DNA from: Ruminococcus sp. CAG:488
GTDB taxonomy: Bacteria; Bacillota; Clostridia; Oscillospirales; Acutalibacteraceae
Direction: 5' to 3'
Length of the DNA: 28,507 nucleotides
NCBI GenBank assembly: GCA_000434055.1
Contig: HF999648.1
Location: 7,529-36,035, forward strand
Below are positions 22,715-28,507 of the stretch, one piece after another (within the stretch, counting starts at the first letter, position 1; every line of letters begins with the position of its first letter). The notes under the pieces were generated by a model. The model was not told where the DNA came from, made no database searches, and saw only the letters and a program-made list of their open reading frames with translations. Made by a program: the position numbers and the translations under genes.

Positions 22715-22763
22715 CAAAAAATAAAAGCCGTAAGCTGCGGAAAATTCCGTGACTTGCGGCTTT
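22715..22763 (-). terminator. Distal terminator of the DMT gene
   Basis: Stem AAAGCCGTAAG/CTTGCGGCTTT (22724-22734 with 22753-22763, one wobble), with an inner GCGGAA/TTCCGT stem. On the minus strand it is followed by TATTTTTTG. On the plus strand the T-run is short, so it probably works best for the minus strand. Confidence 0.75.
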
Positions 22764-22780
22764 AAACACAATACAGTTAA

Positions 22781-22824
22781 TAAAAATAACCGTCTCCCCT
22801 ATCGTCAAGATAAGGAAAACGGTT
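22781..22824. terminator. Proximal terminator between feo and DMT genes
   Basis: AACCGT/ACGGTT (22788-22793 with 22819-22824) enclosing a second stem of about 8 bp around TTATC/GATAG. It is followed by ATTTTTATT on the minus strand and by a looser T-rich run on the plus. It lies 18 bp after the DMT stop. Confidence 0.7.
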
Positions 22825-22842
22825 GTTTATTTCTATTCTGTT

Positions 22843-23712
22843 TTAATCGGTTCGCTTTTTATTGTAGAAAAACATTGCAACGCCTGCGCCGATGATCAGG
22901 ATATAGCCGAGGACGCTGAGCCAATCGGGAATGTCTCCGAAAACAAAAAATCCCAACACGGCGGCAAAGATGACCTGCGTGTAATCGTATACGGAAATCT
23001 CCCTCGCCGGGGCGCATATATACGCTTTTGTTATGCCGAGCTGCCCGATACAGGCAAACGTTCCGGCAAGTATGAGATAAATCAACTGTAAGCCGCTCAT
23101 TCGCTCATATTCGAATATCAAAAACGGCAGACACAAAATACACGAAAATGCCGAGAAGAAAAACACGATCCTGCGGCTGTTCTCCTGCTTTTGACCGAGT
23201 CGGCGCACAAAAGTATATGCAATTCCTGCACCCATGCCGCCCAAAAGTCCCGCAACCGCCGGAAGCACCTGCGGATTGTCAAAGCCCGGCTTGATGATGA
23301 ACAGGCTGCCGACAAAAGCCACCGCAACGCCGATAATTTGTGCAAATTTAGGCTTTTCTTTCAAGAGAAAAATTGAAAAAATGATTGCAAAAAACGGTGA
23401 AAGCTTGTTGAGCATATTCGCATCGGAAAGATTCAGTCTGCCGAGTGCATAGAAATTGCAAAGCAAGCCCATTGTGCCGAAAAAGCTTCTGCCGAGAAGA
23501 TCCGGAATGTGCTCCTTGGGCGGAATGAAGCCGACCTTTTCACGAAGCATCATAATAAAGATAAAAATGAGCGCGACAAAATTTCTGAAAAATGCCTTTT
23601 GAAATGCAGGCAAATCCCCTGCCAGCTTTACGAAAAGCGACATCATTGCAAAGCCGAACGCCGCCGCCATGATATAAAGTATTCCCTTTGATTTTTGACT
23701 GATTTTTGCCAT
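22843..23712 (-). CDS. EamA/DMT-family permease
   Basis: A 289-residue transporter with about ten hydrophobic helices in two EamA halves. The first half begins with GILYIMAAAFGFAMMSLFVKLAG and holds FRNFVALIFIFI; the second runs from about residue 148 (LPAVAGLLGGMGAGIAYTFVRRL). It ends with a basic NKKRTD tail. It is an inner-membrane metabolite exporter of the drug/metabolite superfamily; the substrate cannot be predicted. It is a single-gene unit with its own promoter and two terminators, flanked by copies of the 37-nt repeat. The ribosome site is weak (CAGAGA). Confidence 0.88.
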   Translation of the reverse strand: MAKISQKSKGILYIMAAAFGFAMMSLFVKLAGDLPAFQKAFFRNFVALIFIFIMMLREKVGFIPPKEHIPDLLGRSFFGTMGLLCNFYALGRLNLSDANMLNKLSPFFAIIFSIFLLKEKPKFAQIIGVAVAFVGSLFIIKPGFDNPQVLPAVAGLLGGMGAGIAYTFVRRLGQKQENSRRIVFFFSAFSCILCLPFLIFEYERMSGLQLIYLILAGTFACIGQLGITKAYICAPAREISVYDYTQVIFAAVLGFFVFGDIPDWLSVLGYILIIGAGVAMFFYNKKRTD

Positions 23713-23733
23713 ATACGATCTCTGTTTCCGAAT

Positions 23734-23770
23734 ATAGATTTTAGACGGGAGACGGAAGATATCGGACCGC
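23734..23770 (+). repeat. 37-nt intergenic repeat, copy B
   Basis: Begins ATAGATTTTAGACGGGAGAC and is the second copy of the repeat at 22584-22620. It lies in the DMT transcript leader, read antisense. The differences from copy A are mostly transitions. Confidence 0.6.
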
Positions 23771-23811
23771 TATAAGGGTTAACCTCCGTCGCAACTATTT
23801 ATTTCAACATT

Positions 23812-23839
23812 ATTATAATCAAAGCGTAACCGATGTCAA
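23812..23839 (-). promoter_or_regulatory. Promoter of the DMT gene
   Basis: Minus strand: perfect TTGACA (23834-23839), 16-bp spacer, perfect TATAAT (23812-23817). The leader is about 93 nt long and includes repeat copy B. Confidence 0.7.
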
Positions 23840-23868
23840 CCCATGAAAAAAATTTTTTAAAAAAACTA

Positions 23869-23897
23869 TTGACTTTTTTTCGCATAAATGATATCAT
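23869..23897 (+). promoter_or_regulatory. Promoter of the gntR-ABC operon
   Basis: -35 TTGACT (23869-23874), 17-bp spacer, -10 TATCAT (23892-23897). The start would fall near 23904, inside the palindromic operator. Confidence 0.65.
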
Positions 23898-23899
23898 GC

Positions 23900-23926
23900 A
23901 AGTGTGATAGTACAGATATCACACTT
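23900..23926. promoter_or_regulatory. GntR-type operator, 10+10 bp palindrome
   Basis: AAGTGTGATA-N7-TATCACACTT, perfectly symmetric, overlapping the predicted transcription start of the operon. The encoded YtrA-type GntR protein is the obvious candidate to bind it and repress its own operon. Confidence 0.8.
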
Positions 23927-23955
23927 AATACACACACCCGAAGGAAGGTGATGCT

Positions 23956-24321
23956 ATGTTTGAGATCGACTCCAGGAGCAGGATCCCGATCTACGAACAG
24001 ATCAAAAACCAACTGATAACGTGTATCCGCCTCGGAATCTACAAGGCAGATGAGCAGCTCCCGTCTATCAGATCGGTTTCAACTCAAACGGGCATCAATG
24101 TCAACACGGTCAAGCGGGCATTTGCAGACCTTGAGGACGAAGGGATAATTTACTCGCTTGTAGGCAGAGGAAGCTTTGTTGCCTCGGACGCTGCGAACAA
24201 CACATCAATTGCCGAAAAAGCGCTCAAGGACATTGAACCCGACCTGTATTCGCTCAAATCAAAGGGAGTCGACAGGGACTCGGTAATTAAGCTCATCAAC
24301 AAGATATATGAGGAGGAATAA
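23956..24321 (+). CDS. GntR-family regulator, YtrA subfamily
   Basis: A 121-residue repressor. Residues 1-75 form the winged helix-turn-helix, opening IDSRSRIPIYEQIKNQL, with the recognition part LPSIRSVSTQTGINVNTVKRAF and the wing GRGSFVAS. The C-terminal domain of only about 45 residues (LKDIEPDLYSLKSKG) is the short dimerisation helix pair of YtrA-type regulators, which usually control adjacent ABC transporter genes. AAGGAAGGTGAT precedes the ATG. The ABC ATPase starts 3 bp after the stop. The perfect palindrome at 23900-23926 is the likely autoregulatory operator. The effector is unknown; relatives respond to cell-envelope antibiotics. Confidence 0.92.
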   Translation: MFEIDSRSRIPIYEQIKNQLITCIRLGIYKADEQLPSIRSVSTQTGINVNTVKRAFADLEDEGIIYSLVGRGSFVASDAANNTSIAEKALKDIEPDLYSLKSKGVDRDSVIKLINKIYEEE

Positions 24322-24324
24322 TAA

Positions 24325-25224
24325 ATGATTGAAATAAACAACATAACGAAAACCTTCGATGATTATACGGCAATTAAGAACCTCTCTTTCACAGTCAACG
24401 AATCCTCGCTTTACGGGCTTGTCGGCTACAACGGAGCAGGTAAAACAACGCTTCTGAAAATCATCGCAGGCGTTTATCTCCCCGACTGCGGCGACGTTTT
24501 GCTCAACGGCAAAAGTCTTTTTGAGCATCCGGAGCTTAAAACAGACCTTTTCTATGTTCCCGACGATTTGTATTTCGGTCTCGGCGCTTCGATGAATTCC
24601 ATGGCAAAGTTTTACATGGGCTTTCACCCGAACTTTTGCATTGATACATTCAAAAAGCTGACAGGTCTTTTCGGCCTTGACCCGAAGAAAAAGCTTATCG
24701 GTTTTTCAAAGGGTATGCAGCGTCAGGCTGAAATGATACTCGGTCTCTCCTGTCTGCCGAAGGTAATTCTTCTCGACGAGTCCTTTGACGGACTTGACCC
24801 GGCAAAGAGAAATCTGACAAAAAAGATTTTGCTTGACTACATGGCAGAAAAGGAATGTTCGATAATCATTTCCTCTCATAACCTCCATGAGCTTGCCGAT
24901 ATGTGCGACCACATTGCACTTATCAACGGTCAGACGATTGCAATAAACTGCGCCGTTGACGACATGAACGGCACACGCTGCAAATTCCGCCTTGCCTTCA
25001 AGAACGAGGTTGAGCGCGAAGCATTCGGCGACCTCAAAATCAAGAATTTCAAAAAAGATGGCAAGATAGTAACATTTACGGTCTCGGAAAATGTCGAAAA
25101 AGCTCAGGAAATTATCAATTCGCTTGACCCCGTGCTTTGCGAACGCTTTCCTCTTTCACTTGAAGAGATTTTCCTTGAGGAGATGGAGGATACGGATTAT
25201 GACTTTGAAAAAATCTTCTCGTGA
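24325..25224 (+). CDS. ABC transporter ATP-binding protein
   Basis: A 299-residue nucleotide-binding subunit of an ABC-2-like transporter (YtrB/BcrA style). Walker A is GYNGAGKTT (residues 34-42). The signature is non-canonical FSKGMQRQ near 130 in place of LSGGQ. Walker B is VILLDESFDGLDP near 148-160, with Ser-Phe after the catalytic Glu, and the switch His is in SSHN near 183. The C-terminal 90 residues form an accessory domain. It has no membrane segment and should pair with the two permeases that follow. The first permease's ATG lies inside its last codons (26-bp overlap), indicating coupling. Substrate and direction are unknown. Confidence 0.9.
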   Translation: MIEINNITKTFDDYTAIKNLSFTVNESSLYGLVGYNGAGKTTLLKIIAGVYLPDCGDVLLNGKSLFEHPELKTDLFYVPDDLYFGLGASMNSMAKFYMGFHPNFCIDTFKKLTGLFGLDPKKKLIGFSKGMQRQAEMILGLSCLPKVILLDESFDGLDPAKRNLTKKILLDYMAEKECSIIISSHNLHELADMCDHIALINGQTIAINCAVDDMNGTRCKFRLAFKNEVEREAFGDLKIKNFKKDGKIVTFTVSENVEKAQEIINSLDPVLCERFPLSLEEIFLEEMEDTDYDFEKIFS

Positions 25225-27592
25225 TCCCTTTGCGTCAATGTTTTGGAACTCGGTCAAAAAAACGCGTTTTGTTCCGATCGTGACGCTTGTTGTGTTGCTT
25301 CTCACCACACTGCTCGAATTTGTTTTTGATTATATAAACGGTTATTATGATTGGAACCAAAAACGATACGGACATTTTTGGGATTCCATTCTTGACGGAA
25401 TACTCCTTGCTGTTCCGATCATAGTTGTTTTCGGAGTCATCTCGGGAACCGTTTTATTCAGATTTGTGCAAAGCAAAAAGCAAGTTAACGTCATATTTTC
25501 GCTCGGTCTCAGCCGCAGGAAAATTTTCCTTGCGAAGTACCTCGGCGGAATTGTTCCCCTTGCGGCTGTGCTTGCCTTTTCGGCAACAGTCGAAGTTCTT
25601 GCAGACATTATTTCCGGATGTATCGTCAAATTTCCGACGATACACTTGGCGCTGATTTCGGTAGCCGGTATTCTCGGAACATATACATTCGCATTTACCG
25701 TTGCGGCTGTGTCAATGGCTTTTTCGGGAAACATTGTCGAATCGGGAATTTTTTCGGTCATACTTGCGATTTTTCCGAATTTTTCAGGTATTTTCTTTGG
25801 CCATATGCGCAGCATCTTTACCCATGGAGGTGTCGAAGCCTATGGCAAAGACTGGAACTTTTTCAGTCCTTTTTCGGCATTGCTCATTGTACAAACAGGT
25901 GAAGGCTACAGAAAAAACTATCTTCTCCGTATTCTCTATACGAGCGGTAAATTGACCGCCACCGACTGGTCGGGTACGATCACTTGTTTTGTTCTTTCTG
26001 CAATTATTTTTGCAATTGCTTATTGGGCGTTCCCGAAGCGCAAAAACGAGACCAGCGGTTATTTCGGCAAAGCGAAGGGTCTCAACGAAATCTGCGGCGC
26101 AATGACGGGATTTTACATCGGAACGATTGTTTCCTTAAATCTGACGGAAAATCACAGTGCAATTATCGCGTTCGTTTCATTCATTTTAACTTTTATACTT
26201 GTGTATTTGGTTTTCAAATTCCTTTTCACATACAAGCGAATGAAAAATATGAAGCAATCGGTAAAAAGAATTGCCGCCTATGTTGCCGCTTTCGCTTTAA
26301 TTGCTGTTATTTTTTCAACGGGACTTTTCGGTTATTCCTCATATGTTCCGAACGCTAAAAAGGTCGAATCAATTGAAATTTCTTTAGAAATATCCAATCC
26401 GTACGACATAATCAATTACAGCACGGATATTCACGGCGATGAGGTCTACGGCTACTCTCCGATGATAAGCAACGGCTTTTCAAACCAGGTTGAATTATCC
26501 GACGTTATTTTTTGGGGTGGAACAGCAAACTTCGGATCTTTTTATCTCGACTGTACGGTTGAAAAAGACAATGAGATTAAAAAAGTTATTGATATCCACA
26601 AAGCCATTGCCAAAGAGGGCAAGATCAAAGCCAATGCGGACAACGCTTGCGGCTACGGTATTATGATAAGCTACAAGCTTAGCAACGGCAGAACGGTAGA
26701 CCGCCGTTACAGCACCGTCAGCACGGAAAGCGCAATGAAAATGCTCGGCCTCGGCGACCTTGAAGGATTTAAAGACGAAATATCTGAATATTTCTATTAT
26801 CATTCCCAATCAATGGAAAAGCTCGGGCCTTCGGACTATCTTGACGGTTTCTGTCTGCTGTCGAAGAATCTCAAAAGCTGCAAGTATGTTGACGGACTGA
26901 AATACGACTTTATGAAAGCAATTCTCGCCGACCTTGAAAATCAAAGTGCACAGCAGATTTATTTTCACAATCCCGAGGATGAACTTGGAGTTATCTATTT
27001 CCCGCTTAACGATTCGGTTTCATCAATTCTCGGTCTCCGGGATAACGAGATAATCGGCAGCGACGGAGTAATTATCAATGCCGATACAAACGAAATTACG
27101 GGCACTGTGAAGGAACGCCGTGTCGGATTTCCGGATCTTCCCGATACGAGTATCTCAATCTCGGGAGATAGATGCATAGTTGTCACGAAGGATATGACGA
27201 ACATAGTTAAATATCTCACTGACAAAAATCTTATGCAATACTTTAAATCCGACGTCACTGCCAATGACGTAGACAAAATTAAAATTGCAACAAGAGCCGA
27301 AACGGTCGGCAAGAAAAACTCCGAAATGCTTCCGCTCTTTGCTGCCGGCTATGCCTGCGCCGATGAGGTCAAGTCGAACGACACCATGAGCAGACAGGCA
27401 AGCCACGACTTTGCAAACCACGTCGGCGGATCAATCGAGGACAAAGCTACGATTCAAACTGTACTTGACAATACCCTGCTTTACGGCTTTAACGATAACA
27501 GTGACCGCATTGTTGAGGTAACATACAACGACGGTTCGATTGCTACCTACGCCTTAAAAGCGGACGTTTACAACAAGCTGAATATTAAATAG
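25199..27592 (+). CDS. ABC transporter permease with large extracellular domain
   Basis: A 797-residue membrane subunit. The frame is open from 25091, but the ATG at 25199 has GGAGG nine bases upstream and gives MTLKKSSRDPFASMFW; the earlier codons are out-of-frame ATPase sequence. The first 400 residues hold about nine hydrophobic helices, including a conserved cytoplasmic patch NVIFSLGLSRRKIFLAKYLGG after helix 2. After the last helix (about residue 360-385) comes a soluble region of about 400 residues with no family I recognise, predicted to be outside. The next gene is a paralogue with the same patch, so the transporter probably uses a heterodimer of these permeases. Confidence 0.82.
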   Translation: MTLKKSSRDPFASMFWNSVKKTRFVPIVTLVVLLLTTLLEFVFDYINGYYDWNQKRYGHFWDSILDGILLAVPIIVVFGVISGTVLFRFVQSKKQVNVIFSLGLSRRKIFLAKYLGGIVPLAAVLAFSATVEVLADIISGCIVKFPTIHLALISVAGILGTYTFAFTVAAVSMAFSGNIVESGIFSVILAIFPNFSGIFFGHMRSIFTHGGVEAYGKDWNFFSPFSALLIVQTGEGYRKNYLLRILYTSGKLTATDWSGTITCFVLSAIIFAIAYWAFPKRKNETSGYFGKAKGLNEICGAMTGFYIGTIVSLNLTENHSAIIAFVSFILTFILVYLVFKFLFTYKRMKNMKQSVKRIAAYVAAFALIAVIFSTGLFGYSSYVPNAKKVESIEISLEISNPYDIINYSTDIHGDEVYGYSPMISNGFSNQVELSDVIFWGGTANFGSFYLDCTVEKDNEIKKVIDIHKAIAKEGKIKANADNACGYGIMISYKLSNGRTVDRRYSTVSTESAMKMLGLGDLEGFKDEISEYFYYHSQSMEKLGPSDYLDGFCLLSKNLKSCKYVDGLKYDFMKAILADLENQSAQQIYFHNPEDELGVIYFPLNDSVSSILGLRDNEIIGSDGVIINADTNEITGTVKERRVGFPDLPDTSISISGDRCIVVTKDMTNIVKYLTDKNLMQYFKSDVTANDVDKIKIATRAETVGKKNSEMLPLFAAGYACADEVKSNDTMSRQASHDFANHVGGSIEDKATIQTVLDNTLLYGFNDNSDRIVEVTYNDGSIATYALKADVYNKLNIK

Positions 27593-27605
27593 GAGGGAAC
27601 AATCT

Positions 27606-28507
27606 ATGAAATATAAACATACAGCGGCCGGACCTTTCTCAGCGCTGTTACGAAACTCTTTTATAAAAACCTGTTTCGTTCCGATAATCACCTTTTTTGC
27701 GCTGTTCATGTCAACGCTATTTAACTATATCAACATAAAAGCATTCCATCGCTTTGGCGGTTCACCGTTTGTAAAAGACAAATTTTTCGGATTTTTCTGG
27801 AGCAATGTCAGTGACAGCATCCTTCTTACGGAAGTGCTGATTATCCTCGGCGGCGTTTTCGCCGGAATAGTCCTCTTTTCATTTGCACAGAGCAAAAAGC
27901 ACTGCAATGTCATCTTTTCGCTCGGCATAAGCAGAAGAAAAATCTTCCTGGCAAAATATCTCGGCGGACTTCTCCCCTTCTGCGCTGCCGTCATTATAGC
28001 CGCATTTTTTGAGCTTGTGTCTGTATTCGGCGTCGGTTACACGCCGAACGCACCGATAATCAAGATGGCTGTTTACTGGGTAGTCTGCTTTATCGGAATA
28101 TACGCCGTCTCATTCACTATAACCTCGGCGGTAATCGCCTATACCGGAAATATTGCGGAGGGCTTGGTATTCACCGCCATAATCGCCGTATTTCCTATGG
28201 CTGCCGGTGTGCTCTTCAGCGAAATGAGAGGACTTTACACTGTCGGTGGAATAGGCGTATATGAGGGTGACTGGAACTTCTTCAGCCCTTACATTTATAT
28301 GTTCAGATTTTTCAGTCCGGGCGAATATGGCGCTCAGGAGCAATACAGCGAAGGCTTGAACATGGTCTTTAGCAGCTATCAGCTTTATTTTACATTCAAC
28401 GAAAGCGGTGCACCGCTTTATAATCTCACAATTTCCGATTACTCGGGTGCAATCACGGACTTTGTCTATGCCGCAATAATTTTTGCAATTGCTTTTCTCG
28501 CTTTTCC
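27606..28507 (+). CDS. Paralogous ABC permease, cut by the window end
   Basis: Starts at the ATG at 27606 (GGAGGG eight bases before), 13 bp after the previous permease, and remains open for 300 codons to the edge. It shares the plan of that permease: an N-terminal FVPIITFFALFMSTLFNYI helix, the patch NVIFSLGISRRKIFLAKYLGG, and a later GDWNFFSPYIY segment matching KDWNFFSPFSA. The similarity runs through the whole visible part, so a tandem gene duplication followed by divergence is likely. The extracellular part, if present, lies beyond the window. Confidence 0.85.
   Translation, partial: MKYKHTAAGPFSALLRNSFIKTCFVPIITFFALFMSTLFNYINIKAFHRFGGSPFVKDKFFGFFWSNVSDSILLTEVLIILGGVFAGIVLFSFAQSKKHCNVIFSLGISRRKIFLAKYLGGLLPFCAAVIIAAFFELVSVFGVGYTPNAPIIKMAVYWVVCFIGIYAVSFTITSAVIAYTGNIAEGLVFTAIIAVFPMAAGVLFSEMRGLYTVGGIGVYEGDWNFFSPYIYMFRFFSPGEYGAQEQYSEGLNMVFSSYQLYFTFNESGAPLYNLTISDYSGAITDFVYAAIIFAIAFLAF

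Noticed and set aside
25091..25198. Upstream extension of the first permease frame
   Set aside because: These codons are an out-of-frame reading of the ABC ATPase C-terminus; the ATG at 25199 has a proper GGAGG site and gives a normal permease N-terminus.
1..28507. CRISPR array or defence system
   Set aside because: No regularly spaced repeats with unique spacers, no cas-like or restriction genes, no phage structural or integrase genes. The only tandem repeat is the coding stalk at 14473-14747.

Overview
This window reads as chromosome of a Gram-positive clostridial (Firmicutes) bacterium, most like a gut Ruminococcus-type organism. The grounds are strong GGAGG-type ribosome binding sites, sigma-A promoters with 16-17 bp spacers, dockerin and cohesin-like domains, an NPETGD sortase-like tail, a YtrA-type GntR regulator, and the housekeeping order rel-dtd-MBL hydrolase-hemZ. 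The species assignment is an inference.

Region 1 (1-8261, minus strand) is a housekeeping run in transcription order: GPH-type sugar symporter, GT4 glycosyltransferase, recJ, bifunctional (p)ppGpp synthetase/hydrolase, dtd, a glyoxalase-II-like hydrolase and the first 25 codons of hemZ. Gaps are 24 bp or less, and hemZ overlaps the hydrolase by 4 bp. The exception is 190 bp between recJ and rel. That gap holds a MITE-like element of about 170 bp, whose right terminal repeat encodes the last residues and stop of recJ.

Region 2 (about 8.3-18.5 kb) is the accessory heart. It encodes a small cohesin/dockerin surface system with no recognisable carbohydrate-active enzyme. There are two single-cohesin-like anchors: one held by a C-terminal membrane helix (11771-12583), one with a Thr-rich repeat stalk and NPETGD tail (14289-15281). 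There are four secreted dockerin proteins: a cohesin-like/BspA-LRR/dockerin protein (8390-10171), an N-terminal dockerin protein (15392-16348), an Ig-like/dockerin protein (16580-17437) and a dockerin/DUF4474-like protein (17456-18466). Two of these genes diverge from a pair of perfect-consensus promoters. Interspersed are a tRNA-Arg(CCG), a ComEC-like MBL protein joined to the membrane cohesin gene by a TAATG overlap, and an ECF S-component/radical SAM pair.

Region 3 (18.5-22.6 kb) is ferrous iron uptake: a DtxR-type regulator opposite feoA-feoA-feoB and a FeoB-associated Cys-rich protein. Four GTTAGC-type inverted repeats are the likely iron-responsive operators; one lies in front of feoB itself.

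Region 4 (22.8 kb to the end) has an EamA/DMT transporter flanked by two copies of a 37-nt repeat. Divergent from it is an autoregulated-looking GntR (YtrA-type) operon: regulator, ABC ATPase and two tandem paralogous permeases, the second cut by the window edge. A perfect 10+10 bp palindrome sits at the predicted transcription start of that operon.
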